The notes: generated by a model from the letters alone, not told the origin. A stretch of DNA of 64,000 nucleotides from Xestospongia muta (GCA_963693285.1 OY848921.1:6213229-6277228); one strand, 5' to 3'; counted from the stretch's first letter, positions 52,864-64,000 are shown. Numbers and translations are program-made.

Positions 52864-55800
52864 ATGGCTGGTTATCAATTTCATTTTACTCTAGAATAAT
52901 GTGGCAAGAACTACGAGAAAGAACTTTTATACCAGCAAGCTCTAGCACGTGCTCCTGAACCTGACTCTTTTTTTCGATCTTACTATAACCAGTGGGAGGA
53001 CGTGAGTATGATTAAAGCTATGAGTGCTGTTGAAGGTGGCATGTCCATTTGGCACGATAGTGAGTTATATGGAGTTCCAAAATCATCTCTTCACGACAGA
53101 GTGTCAGGTAAAATCCAGCATGGTGCTCGACCTGGTCCAAAAGCATACTTAACTTTTGAAGAAGAGGAAGAATTGGCAGGTTTTTTGGTGCATACTGCCG
53201 ATATTGGTTTTCCACGTACTGTGGCACAAGTTTTAGCGTTAGTGCAACAAGTTTTGGATTTCAAAGGTATTGATAAGGTTTGCACTCATGGATGGTGGCA
53301 GAGATTTTGTCAACGACACAAAGAAATATCACTACGTAGTGCTGTGCCATTAGCAATGGTTAGGGCTAAGGCAACTGACAGGGAGAGTTTTATGAGGTAT
53401 TTTGAGATACTGGAAGACACTCTCAAGAAGAATGGTATATTTAACAACCCAGTGCGCATATATAACTGTGACGAAACTGGTGTTCCTTTAAACCCCAAAC
53501 GTATTAAAGTGATCGCTAAACGTGGTAGCAAAGATGTTAGTTGTATCTCAGGAGATGACAAAGCACAAATAACAGTACTGGTGTGTACTTGTGCAAGTGG
53601 TGTTGCACTACCACCAATGGTAATATTCAATCGGAAGACCTTAAATCCTGAGCTAACAACTGGGGAAGTACCAGGCACAATATATGGGTTGTCTGAAAAG
53701 GGCTGGATAAATAAGGAACTTTTTCTTATGTGGTTTCATAAACATTTCCTTGCATTAATTCCTTCTACTAGGCCTATTCTGTTGTTGATGGATGGTCATT
53801 CTAGCCACTATAGTCCAGATGTCATATAGTCAGATGGCTGCAGAAGAGAAAGTTATTCTCTTTACACTACCTCCACACACTACACATTTAACTCAACCAC
53901 TTGACCGAGGAGCCTTTTCACCTTTAAAAGTTTACTGGAGGCAAATATGCCATGACTTCTACACTAAGAATCCTGGAAAAGTCATCACGAGATTTGATTT
54001 TTCTTCACTTTTTTCTGAAGCCTGGAAGCTAGCATTGACACCAAAGAATATTTTGTCCGGTTTCAATGTGACTGGTGTGTATCCATTTGACCCTGAGCGT
54101 GTAAAAGCTTATTTGCCACCATCTCCTAAGCAGACCAAATGTCAAACACTAGCAGAAAAAACTGGCTTAGCCTACATTCCTCTTTACAGCCCACTCCATA
54201 GAAGAGTGCCTTCCAAGCACAGCACAGCATCAGGTTACAGGTCAGCAACTCCTCAGTTTGAGTCTTCTGATGAAGATGAGTCTTCCTGTATCTTTGAGCG
54301 GTCTTTATCTGAAAAAGATTTAGTTGGTTTGTGTACAAAGAGAGCCACATCAGTCACTCGATTCTTAAACCCTCCTAAACACCCCAGTAAATTTCCTGCT
54401 AAGAACCAAAAGTCATGTGGCAAAGTACTAACAAGTCTTGAGAACATTCATGCAATGAAAGAGAAACAGAGGATAAAGGAGGAAGAAGCAAGAAAGAAAG
54501 AAGACCGTAGGAAAGTAAGGGAGGCCAATGCTCAAAAGAAGAAAACTGACAAAAGAAGTATAAACAGATAATTTGATTATGCTATATATGATACATTACT
54601 TTCCATAATTTATAGGTATGCCAACTCCAGATTTATGTCTACTAGACCAATCTTCATCCAACAGTGATGTTATACCAGGTAGGAAAATTTCTCATGAGAA
54701 ATTAGCCTCTATCTTCATTGTATATTTTTAGCTGAGTTCTCAGCAAAGGAAAACTCATTGTTTTCAAGAAGATATGAAAACGGCTATGATTTTTCCACTG
54801 ATGAGCGTTACAATCTTTGGCTCAGTATTTTTCATTCTGACTTACTTCAAGATACATGTAAGTTTAAGTGCAGTTTTGTTGTACATTAAGTATTTTTGAC
54901 TAACAAAGGCAGGGAAAGTTTAGATGTTGGTACTACAGCTACAGCATTCTCTCATACTCGTGCTAGAAAGCCAGTCAAGGAAGGTAAATAGTCAGTGATT
55001 ACCTAACTAAATTTGACTTTTGGTACAGGTAGTATTGGTACTACAGCTACAGCATTCTCTCATACTCGTGCTAGAAAGCCAGTCAAGGAAGGTATATAGT
55101 CAGTGATTATCTAACTAAATTTGACTTTTGGTACAGGTAGTATTGGTACTACAGCTACAGCAGTCTCTCGTACTCGTGCTAGAAAGCCAGTCAAGGAAGG
55201 TAAAAATAGTCAGTGATTACCTAACTAAATTTGACTTTTGATACAGATAGTATTGGTACTACAGCTACAGCAGTCTCTCGTACTCGTGGTAGAAAGCCAG
55301 TCAAAAAAGGTAAAAATAGTCAGTGATTACCTAATTAAATTTGACTTTTGATACAGATAGTAATGGTACTACAGTTACAGCAGTCTCTCATACTCATGCT
55401 AGCAAGCCAGTGAAGGAAGGTATATAGTCAGTGATTACCTAACTAAATTTGACCTTTGGCACAGGTAGTATTGGTACTACAGCTGCACCAGTCTCTCGTA
55501 CTCGTGGTAGAAAGCCAGTCAAAGAAGGTAAAAATAGTCAGTGATTACCTAACTAAATTTGACTTTTGATACAGATAGTAATGGTACTACAGTTACAGCA
55601 GTCTCTCGTACTCGTGCTAGAAAGCCAGTCAAGGAAGGTAAACAGTCAGTGATTACCTAACTAAATTTGACTTTTGGCACAGGTAATATTGGTACTATAG
55701 CTACAGCAGTCTCTCATACTCATGCTAGCAAGCCAGTGAAGGAAGGTATATAGTCAGTGATTACCTAACTAAATTTGACCTTTGGCACAGGTAGTATTGG

Positions 55801-57272
55801 TACTACAGCTGCAGCAGTCTCTCGTACTCGTGGTAGAAAGCCAGTCAAAGAAGGTAAAAATAGTCAGTGATTACCTAACTAAATTTGACTTTTGATACAG
55901 ATAGTAATGGTACTACAGTTACAGCAGTCTCTCGTACTCGTGCTAGAAAGCCAGTCAAGGAAGGTAAACAGTCAGTGATTACCTAACTAAATTTGACTTT
56001 TGGCACAGGTAGTATTGGTACTATAGCTACAGCAGTCTCTCATACTCATGCTAGCAAGCCAGTGAAGGAAGGTATAATATAGTCAGTGATTACCTAACTA
56101 AATTTGACCTTTGGCACAGGTAGTATTGGTACTACAGCTGCACCAGTCTCTCGTACTCGTGCTAGAAAGCCAGTCAAGGAAGGTAAAAATAGTCAGTGAT
56201 TACCTAACTAAATTTAACTTTTGGCACAGGTAGTATTGGTACTATAGCTACAGCAGTCTCTCATACTCATGCTAGCAAGCCAGTGAAGGAAGGTATATAG
56301 TCAGTGATTACCTAACTAAATTTGACCTTTGGCACAGGTAGTATTGGTACTACAGCTGCACCAGTCTCTCGTACTCGTGCTAGAAAGCCAGTCAAGGAAG
56401 GTAAAAATAGTCAGTGATTACCTAACTAAATTTGACTTTTGTTACAGATAGTGTTGGTACTACAGCTACAGCAGTCTTTTGTACTTGTGCTAGCAAGCCA
56501 GTCAAAGAAGGTAAAAATAGTCAGTGATTACCTAACTAAATTTGACTTTTGATACAGATAGTAATGGTACTACAGTTACAGCAGTCTCTCGTACTCGTGC
56601 TAGAAAGCCAGTCAAGGAAGGTAAACAGTCAGTGATTACCTAGCTAAATTTGACTTTTGGCACAGGTAGTATTGGTACTATAGCTACAGCAGTCTCTCAT
56701 ACTCATGCTAGCAAGCCAGTGAAGGAAGGTATAATATAGTCAGTGATTACCTAACTAAATTTGACCTTTGGCACAGGTAGTATTGGTACTACAGCTACAG
56801 CAGTCTCTCATACTCATGCTAGCAAGCCAGTGAACGAAGGTATATAGTCAGTGATTACCTAACTAAATTTGACCATTGGCACAGGTAGTATTGGTACTAC
56901 AGCTGCAGCAGTCTGTCGTACTCGTGCTAGAAAGCCAGTCAAGGAAGGTAAAAATAGTCAGTGATTACCTAACTAAATTTGACTTTTGTTACAGATAGTG
57001 TTGGTACTACAGCTACAGCAGTCTTTTGTACTCGTGCTAGCAAGCCAGTCAAGGAAGGTAAATACTTTGTTAGCTAATTCTTTATTATTTGTATTCCTTC
57101 AGTGTCTCATGGTTCCACAACAAAATGCAGGAGTAGGAGTTGTGACCATCCAAAAGCCATTAAATGGGTTGAATGTGAAGTATGTATGGAGTGGTCTCAC
57201 CAAATATGTGTTGGTGTAAAAACTATGGGACAATCTACTGTTGATTTTATATGCAAAGATTGTTTAAATTAA
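52864..57272 (+). CDS. Tigger-like transposase with AT-hook-like repeat exons and C-terminal PHD finger (one frameshift, one early stop)
   Basis: An in-frame ATG at 52864 is followed by TAA at 52897-52899, then the frame is open to 53829, so the start may be the ATG at 53008 or an upstream exon. The N-terminal part has a psq-type helix-turn-helix (VSMIKAMSAVEGG ... VPKSSLHDRV) and a CENP-B-type second DNA-binding part. The catalytic region is of DDE_1 type: Asp in NCDETG (53470), Asp in LLLMDGHSSH (53791) and Asp in TQPLDRG (53903). A small insertion at about 53821-53830 shifts the frame between the second and third Asp. Later exons are 53830 to 54557 (the frame continuing after the shift), 54616-54678, 54732-54857 (YENGYDFSTDERYNLWL), 54909-54983, nineteen 63-nt exons from 55029 to 57057, and 57103-57272. 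All are joined in phase 1. The last exon is a PHD-like zinc finger: C-x4-C, C-x2-C, W-x-H-x2-C and C-x2-C. The nuclear transposase would cut and paste the element; it is inactive as read. Confidence 0.88.
54909..57057 (+). repeat. Tandem exon array: one 75-nt and nineteen 63-nt phase-1 exons
   Basis: 63-nt exons start at 55029, 55137, 55247, 55357, 55465, 55575, 55683, 55791, 55901, 56009, 56120, 56230, 56338, 56448, 56558, 56666, 56777, 56885 and 56995. Each ends with GAAG (AAAAG in the third, from 55247) before GTA. Introns are 45, 47 or 48 nt with AG ends and the same inner phrase (AGTCAGTGATTACCTAACTA). Each exon encodes 21 residues. Two types recur: one ends RTRGRKPVKE or RTRARKPVKE (AT-hook-like), the other HTHASKPVKE, which lacks the basic core. 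Three-exon blocks (55465-55745 and 55791-56071) are repeated, so the array grew by block duplication. Confidence 0.93.
57103..57272 (+). other. PHD-like zinc finger exon of the transposase
   Basis: The final exon reads with CRSRSC, WVECEVC, EWSHQIC and FICKDC, which is the Cys4-His-Cys3 order of a PHD finger. PHD fingers often bind histone H3 tails; here this suggests a chromatin-targeting role for the transposase (inference). It ends with TAA. Confidence 0.85.
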
Positions 57273-57300
57273 TGTCAGCTCTTGATGTCAAGCAACAATC

Positions 57301-57696
57301 ACTGGGCGTGGCTGCAAACATGTCCGACGAATCAGGTCTTTATGTCATTCAGCATTGCTCTTCCAAAACAGTTTGAATCAAGCAGATAGCTGCTATACTA
57401 GCAGTAGAGGGCCATTCTTACCTGTGGAAGTGATATTTAAAGTATCCAAAGCTTCTGAGCGAGTATATTTATGTCTATCCGACGATGAATGAATTTGTCC
57501 GTTTATAGCCTTCGTACGGACGTGTCTGTCATTCGCCATTGCATCAAAATTTGTCTTACGATGATTTTAAAAATCACTGTACTATATAAATATGGATCGC
57601 TCTTTACAATGGTGCTAGTTTTATGCTGATTGCATTATCAAGTGGGGAGATATAAGCGTCCGAAAACAGATTTGTCCGTTAATTGCTACTTTACTC
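57301..57696 (-). repeat. Right terminal inverted repeat
   Basis: The partner of 52366-52761, ending GCTACTTTACTC before TA. Confidence 0.95.
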
Positions 57697-57698
57697 TA

Positions 57699-58690
57699 CA
57701 TACTTTAACCTCCAGTACATATAGCAATCAATGAATTTTATTAATGACAACTGTGAGTTTGTGACAATGGGTGTGACCAACTATGCTTGAAGCTTCTCAT
57801 TATTTACACTATATAGCTTGCTTCTCAGCCTACATTTCTAGCTATAGTATTCCACAGGTACTTGCTAATCATACACTCCATTCAATGTTTATAAAAGTCA
57901 CTTTTTTCCAAGACAATTATTTGATGTTTTTCATTGTGATCTTGTTTTGTAGCATACAGTTTAGTAATATCCCCCATTATATATGATGTTTGATGCTACT
58001 TTAATGTAATGATTACAGTACCTAAAGATAAACATCACACATAATTTATTCTCTTGTGACAAGTATAGAATTAGTCAAATTGATACATGCGAATACAAAG
58101 ATTGTCTCATAGATAAGTAAAAAGGTGAAACTAGCCAAGACAATTTGAATATATAACTAGTTTTCTATAGGCTCAAAGATGAGCATTATTAAGACTAATA
58201 TTAATTGTTTTATATATAAAAATCAATTTTATCTTAGAAGTACATATCATTGACTTCATAAAGATCAATGCAAATATTTCCTACCTATTAATGACACTAG
58301 TAGAATGTAACAAATTGATAATAATAGCTCCAGTGTGATTGATGAAATAAATGTTTGCTTACTGTTAACATTATTATTATTTGTATTTACAATATACACA
58401 TCATCCTTTATAACAGTTAATATGTTCAGTATTCATGTTGTTTAAATGTTCTTTATAGTCCAGTGAAGAAATATACTAACTATATATTTAATGTTGACTA
58501 TGTAATATAATATGTACAAGAATTATTATATCATGTTTTATTACTAGCAACAATGTCAATACACCTCACTAAAATAATGGTGCCATTGAACTGAAAACTT
58601 TTATTAATATATTAGCCGTGGTATTAAGTTAAGCTAATAGTGCCATTAAATGTCTTCTTTCAATGCATAGTTTCAAATAATGTAATAGAT
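57699..58690. other. AT-rich spacer
   Basis: I see no gene, RNA or clear repeat. Confidence 0.4.
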
Positions 58691-59525
58691 GTTACATTGT
58701 AGTGACATTCCTTGTTACTATGTGTCTTTCTTTCTTTTATGTTCCTGTAACGACACCCTGTATTCTCATTGCATAACAATTTATAGAAAGTAAGTATGTA
58801 TAATGGCAATTCATGAGATCTTGTTTACATTTTATTCTGATTGTGTATTTTTTAATAATATTTTTATAATAATAAAGTTATTAACTGTAATTGATAGTCC
58901 TTGTTACTGTGTCATTATTTTTTTATGTTCTATAATGACAAACTATAATCTAAATCTGACAACTACTTATAGCCAGTCAGTATGTACAATATTAATTCAT
59001 GTGAACACATTTATGTTTTATCTTGATTGTGTAGTTGTTTAAAAATAATTCAAATTATTAGGTTTTAATGACAATCCATGTTACTATGTGTCTTTCTTTT
59101 TTTTATGTTCCTGTGGTAAAATCTATGCATATTCTCATTGTCATATTAACTATTTATAGAGAGTAAGTATGCACAATGTCAATTCTTATGATCAAAGTTA
59201 GTAGACTTTTATGTCAGTCCTTGTTACTATGTGTCTTTCTTTCCTTTTATGTTTCTGTAATGTCAAATATATACTCTTATTCTCACAACTATTTTACAGA
59301 CTGTAAGTATATACAATATTAGTTCATGTGGTCACGTTTACATTTATTCTCATTATGTATTTGTTTATATTTATTCAAGTTATTAATTTTTAATAACTGC
59401 CTTATATGTCTTTTTTCTTTTGATGTTCCTGTAATGGAATACCTATGCTCTTATTATCACAACTATTAATAAAATGTAAGTATGTACAATGTAAATTAAT
59501 GTTATCATGTTTATATTTTTCTCTG
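58691..59525. repeat. Small decayed array C of the A/B family
   Basis: About five units with cores near 58786, 58971, 59157, 59300 and 59475. Each keeps the order of phrases from array B (CCTTGTTACTATGTGTCTTTC; TATGTTCCTGTAA; TCTCATT) and the core AG, three bases, then GTAAGT or a one-base variant. The three bases are AAA, CCA, AGA, ACT and AAT. The last unit has lost its AG. Divergence is much higher than in B, so this is an old array. Confidence 0.85.
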
Positions 59526-60140
59526 AATGTGTGAAAGTCATATATATCTATAAATTAATATTTTGAAATTTAGACTACTGCTATAGACTACTGACTGTAG
59601 AAAATGTGACGAAAGGTTATCAAAGTTTACAAAATATACAGCTTAGCAAAAGAACAGAGTCAAAAAGGGCCACCACTTGCAAACATATGACTGTCCAAGA
59701 CCCACCCGTTATAGTTAGTAGAGTTGCCACAATTGTGTTTTTTAACACAACGTTTAGTATTGATCATTCTATTTAGTATGGCTATCAATCAGTCAATGTA
59801 ATTCAGCTACCAGCCTACCACAATGGCAAGGGTTCTGCATTAGTAGTTTAGTGCTTTTTTAAGTTTCAATAGTTTTCAACTAATTTTTTGCTTATGCTGT
59901 TTGTTCTTTTAAAAGTCCTTTCTAATCAACAATGTTGATAATAACATGTTGTTGTTGTTGTTGTTGTTGTTATATTCTTGTAAGTTATATAAATTACTTA
60001 AAATTTACAGAGTACTTAAATTAACTTGTTGTTTATTTTTATATCAAATATTTACCTGCTGATATCAAATGTACATATATGTGTATAGAAGGAAGATGAA
60101 AGAGGTAAAGTATTTATGTATTACTTAATATAACATTATA
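59526..60140. other. Spacer of M2' with a TTG microsatellite
   Basis: It is homologous in patches to 36600-37210. A short (TTG)n run lies at about 59946-59970. No exon is supported. Confidence 0.5.
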
Positions 60141-60680
60141 ATGCTACAAAAGATAACAATACAACTTTGTCAATCATTAGCTCTACCAAGTTATCGTCTT
60201 CAAGCTACTCCACTACATATCACTTTTAGCACAAAATTTGTACCTTCTGGTTTCTTCACACGTCTCATTACCTCTCTTGCCAGTAATTCATTTTGTGAGC
60301 TGATGTTTAAATTTACTATATCGCAATTGTGTCACTTTTGTTTATCACAAATCAGATGATTACATCACACTCACTGATCTCCACTTTGCCAAACAAGTTG
60401 ATGTATTATGATATGCTCCAGTTACCTTGGACATTCCATCCTTTGATATAATATGTCAAGAACTATTGAGTGTTCTTAAAAGTTGTGGAGATCTCATTGA
60501 ACAAACTCTTACAGGTCATTGGGGAATGATGAATGAAGCCACTCAATCTGTCTCTATGGAGAGGGAATTTCAATTGTATGTGATCAAAAGAATGTGATCA
60601 ATCTGAGGTTCATTACTTCAATATATCAGTAGACATGTCTTCCATTCACTGTAAAAAGAGTATGTATAATCATATCGTAG
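60141..60680 (+). pseudogene. Decayed C-terminal COR-like region
   Basis: The stretch starting LALPSYRLQ and KFVPSGFFTRLITSLA resembles the end of ROCO-type COR regions in invertebrate death-domain GTPases. It is followed, in other frames, by TLTDLHFAKQVDVL and APVTLDIPSFDIICQELL. At least three frame changes make it non-coding as read. The COR label is by memory of family pattern and is tentative. Confidence 0.5.
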
Positions 60681-63600
60681 ACCTACTGCTGAGGAAAGAG
60701 TCTGGATTGATAAATGGAACATATCAGAAGAGGTACAGTTCAGGAGAGTTCATTGTAATGTCTCAATGTATTCTTTATAGGAAATATCTCTTGAATCATC
60801 ATCACCTCCTATAACCATGGTGTCTAGTGCTACTGGTCAAATTTGTCAGCAGGAGTCTCTTGAAAGTAAAATAGGTAAGTCAGTCTATGCATGTTAACTT
60901 TTATGTATCCATTATAACTTATGATAAATACATGTACATGATCAGATTAATGTTTTGTGGTCTTAATTAGATTGAACATGTGTATAGTCATCAAATAATC
61001 CTGCCAATATTACACAATGTATAAGCTCAGATCTATACTTATATATATATTCTATTTATTGTAGATATTTCTGACATTTTGTCAAAGGTTCCTATTTTTA
61101 AAGATGTTCTCTCTTTGCTCATTCCCATTATGGATCAGTGGTATACTATTGGTTGTGCTTTAGCCATCAATCCTAGCAAGCTTGATAGTTTAGAACAAAG
61201 GCCTAAAGCAGTTAAAGTAAAGCTCTCTAAAGTCATCACATTTTGACAGATAGAAAAAGCTAATGCAGCTACATGGAGAGAGCTACTTGAGGCAGTTGAA
61301 GGTAAAATTGTAGATAACCATCAAGTTGGTGAGGATATTCATCAGTTTTTGACAAACCAAGTATACTTCAAAGAAGGTATGTTATTTGAAGTAATGCCAT
61401 TGAGTTTCAACAAAAGTTTAGTTATTGTATATGATTTTCAAAGCTACCAAATAAAATTAATCCATATGAAGTAACTGCCAGTTCATATTGTAATCAATGA
61501 ATATAATTACTGCTACTGTGAGCATCAAAATAATCTAAGGATGTTTTTAATGATCGTTATCTTGTTTCACCTATATTTCTATACAGAGTTTAGCAAGGTG
61601 TGTTAGCATAATCATTCAGGTTAATAATAAAATTAATACATTTTGTCTTCTTTAGGCTTAAGAAACAGTCATTAATTTTATAGTATGTAGTATAACAATC
61701 TTATAACAGTACTTTTTAATTATTTTGTTAAGAAGATAATAGTTCCGAAAGTTAGCATAAGTAAGTGTAAGCAATAATTTAAATGATACAAAATGGTTAG
61801 TCATGTTGATGGATAAAAGAATGGAGATATATAAGAGCAAAGGAGTTGCCACAAAAACCTATTTCCTATAAATAACTAGTAATGATGCTTTCAGCTTCAC
61901 TTGAGTCCCATCATACTTTAGCTATCATCAAAAGAACATGAGTAAGGTAAACATTGTTGTAAGCATAGGATACATTGAGTTTTATATTTACAATACTAAA
62001 ACAAGTAAAATACAATATTGTACTTTGTTATTTTAATAGTGAGAAAAATTTTTTACTCTACAGCATAAGATCAAACGTAACAATTCTTAGCACATAATTA
62101 TCATACAGGATATCTCACATTTAGCTAAGCAAATAAATGTTGTGTATAACATTTTTATATAATAACATTGTTCCTTTTATCCAAAAAATTATTAATTCTA
62201 TCTTTGAAATATGCACTCAAAAAAGTGAGTGTTTGTTAAAGCCTATAGACTAGAAGATTGATATAAGTAAAATGATTTGCAAAAGATAATATGTAGTGGT
62301 ATTATCTTTATACAGTGCAAATTTCCAGCACATTGATGTATATGCATGGCTAAATTACTTTGGGAACACCCATTAGCCCCATATTTCCACAACCTAGTTA
62401 TATCCTTTGTCTGTATCCTTCCATTTTATAGATTCTCTAGAGAAAGGAGTTGTTCATTCGAAATTCATTGACACTTCAAAAACAAGTAAGCCTAGCCCAT
62501 CTCTAGAATTTTAAACATACCTATAATAATGATATTGAAATTGCAATAGTTACCTAACCAATTTAAAACTTGTCTCTTTTTAATTTAAGACATTTTAAAG
62601 GTCTGAAGCCTAATTTTAATAGGTCTTTAACTTTGACAATTTAGTAGTATTACTTCTTGCCTCCAAATTTAAAATCAATATGTCAAATATTTTTAACTCA
62701 TTTTTTGCTTATGCCATTTGTTTTTTAAAAATGTCTTTCTAATCAACAATGTTAATAATAACATGTTCTTGTAAGTTATATAAATTACTTAAAATTTACA
62801 GAGTACTTAAATTGACTTGTTGTTTATTTTTATATCAAATATTAACCTGTTGATATGAAATGGAACATATATATTCCATTAGAATTTTTTTGGAAGCATC
62901 CCACAATGTTTAAAAATTAAATGACATAAAAATCAACATTGCACCATTTATTTCTAGATCTAAACTTTTAAAACACCACTGATTGGAACATTTATATTTA
63001 ATTATGTAAGTATCAATTGTACTTTCTTAAAAGTATCAGCTATATCAAAAAAGGTTCTCTTCTGCAATAGAAAAATGTTTTTTTATTGTCATCATTGTTT
63101 ATATAGAATTAACAGTGATATGTAAATCTCCCATATTATAGCATTACTAGTTATGAAGTAATTGTTTTGGTAAATACCATATTAAATGGAACAACTGTCA
63201 TGACTTATAATATTAAATGAAATGTAATTGTTATTGTAGTTTTTATCAAAACACAATAGTCTAGTAAATGTATATTGAATTTTAATTTATCAGGATACAT
63301 ATAGAATTACCCTCTAAATAGATATATTATATCAGGATAATATTTTATGATATTAACAATCATTGTTTAATTTTATCTGATAGATGCCTATAAGAGAGCT
63401 CTAGCAGAGGGAGAAATGGATGTAGCATATGGACGTGTTATGTTACTTGGTTCAGCTGGAGTAGGGAAAAGTAGCTTAAAGCGATCATTGATGAAGTTAC
63501 CATGGCAACCTCGCACTACCAGTACGATAATATCTGATGTTAGCTATGTTCAACCATTTGGACATGAGTGGTATTCTATGAGCTTGGAAGATACTGATGA

Positions 63601-64000
63601 CAAATGGAGAGAAGTAACCTTTGAAGACGAGATAGAAGAAATGGCACAGCTACTTGCTATAGTATATAAAGATCATTCCAGTCCCAGATCTGTGCTCAAT
63701 ACAGTGGCAGCTTCAGCACTCTACCCTATAGCTGCTATGATGAGGGCTTCATCCTTATCTTCACAACTAGTTCAAGATATAGAGACCACTAAAGTCGAGG
63801 AAATTCTTTCAAAAGCTATAGCTCGTTCTGAACATATATCCAGAGGTGATCTTAGCAATATTAAACCTCAGCCATTTTTGCACATCTGGGATTGTGGTGG
63901 TCAGCCTGTTTTTCTTGAAATCCTCCCTGCCTTCCTGACTCCTTGTACATTGTTCCTCCTCCTGTTTGATGCCTCTAAAGATTTCAATGAAATAAACATC
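60681..64000 (+). CDS. Death-domain / P-loop GTPase gene, partial (runs off the window)
   Basis: Exons with matching phases are 60681-60732, 60781-60874, 61065-61376, 62432-62485 and 63384 to beyond 64000. The first two are linkers (AEERVWIDKWN; ISLESSSPP). The third is a Death domain (DILSKVPIFKDVL, QWYTIGCALAINP, AATWRELLEAVEG) but has TGA at 61244-61246, where paralogues have Trp. The last exon is a GTPase: Walker A GSAGVGKSS near its start, and DCGGQ as the G3 motif, followed by FLLLFDASKD. This fits ROCO-like GTPases tied to death domains. Splice signals are all GT-AG. If the TGA is real, the gene is broken, or the GTPase is expressed from another start; if it is an error, the whole is open. 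Confidence 0.75.
61377..63383. other. Introns of the Death-GTPase gene
   Basis: Apart from the short exon 62432-62485, the region is AT-rich. The first part aligns with the M2 intron at 40303-41292. From 62692 to 62880 it repeats a stretch also found at about 59875-60090, a local duplication. No other exon was found. Confidence 0.5.

Larger units (their letters stand above)
52364..57698 (+). mobile_element. Tigger/pogo-like DNA transposon with TA target duplication
   Basis: The element proper is 52366-57696, with TA at 52364-52365 and 57697-57698, the Tc1/mariner/pogo superfamily target. It has inverted repeats of about 396 bp (52366-52761 and 57301-57696) that are nearly identical by eye. 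They enclose one plus-strand gene whose stop (57272) lies 28 bp before the right repeat. Ends start GAGTAAAGTAGCAATTAACG. The near identity of the arms argues for a recent insertion, although the gene has a frame error. The gene's AT-hook-like exon array and PHD finger are unusual. Confidence 0.95.

Noticed and set aside
53018..53678. Minus-strand frames within the transposase (also at 54126-54447)
   Set aside because: Shadows of the plus-strand DDE transposase gene, which has clear motifs.
1..64000. tRNA and rRNA genes
   Set aside because: No A-box/B-box pair with a cloverleaf or rRNA core sequence was recognised by eye.

Overview
The window is AT-rich animal DNA with short introns (many of 45-60 nt), a recognisable metazoan SPT4 gene, and several lineage-expanded genes built from Death, CARD, P-loop GTPase, pseudokinase and DUSP modules. 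That mix fits a demosponge best (an Amphimedon-like genome is my guess, from gene content and intron size; no database was consulted).

Layout: (1) 1-5960 is a tandem array (A) of roughly 203-bp units. (2) 5960-17807 is module M1: a Death-domain terminal exon (8010-8338), a LINE remnant on the minus strand, a block of degenerate tandem repeats, and a pseudokinase/coiled-coil/DUSP/UBL gene broken by two frameshifts. (3) 18232-24567 holds an intact four-exon SPT4 homologue on the minus strand. Its second intron carries a decayed Ty3/Gypsy element (19411-23631) with 119-bp LTRs. (4) 25490-36556 is a second array (B) of about 52 units of roughly 182 bp, with a 0.9-kb insertion present twice. (5) 36556-42500 is module M2: an intact CARD exon, decayed COR-like and Death pieces, and a C-terminal transmembrane exon. 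(6) 42555-43365 is a truncated third DUSP-gene copy. (7) 43365-51580 is M1', a paralogue of M1. Its Death exon is broken, but its pseudokinase/coiled-coil/DUSP/UBL gene is open (seven exons, 876 codons). It ends at a relic of the SPT4 promoter region. (8) 52366-57696 is a Tigger/pogo-like DNA transposon with 396-bp inverted repeats and TA flanks. Its transposase is extended by 19 tandem 63-nt exons and a PHD-finger exon. (9) 58700-59520 is a small decayed array (C) of the A/B family, followed by M2' (60141-64000): COR-like remnant, linker exons, Death exon with one in-frame TGA, and a P-loop GTPase exon that runs off the window.

Two things stand out. First, nearly every unit of arrays A, B and C carries an AG acceptor-like end, exactly three bases, then a GTAAGT donor. 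The middle bases vary while the flanks are constant. The arrays lie upstream of death-fold gene modules, and the same motif reads as a MEF2-like / reverse-strand TATA-like site. Second, the Tigger element has a cassette of symmetric phase-1 exons encoding AT-hook-like repeats, separated by introns of 45-48 nt. How the innate-immunity-like genes work together is inference: death-fold adaptors and GTPases next to a catalytically dead kinase fused to a ubiquitin-protease-type DUSP-UBL suggest signalling scaffolds.
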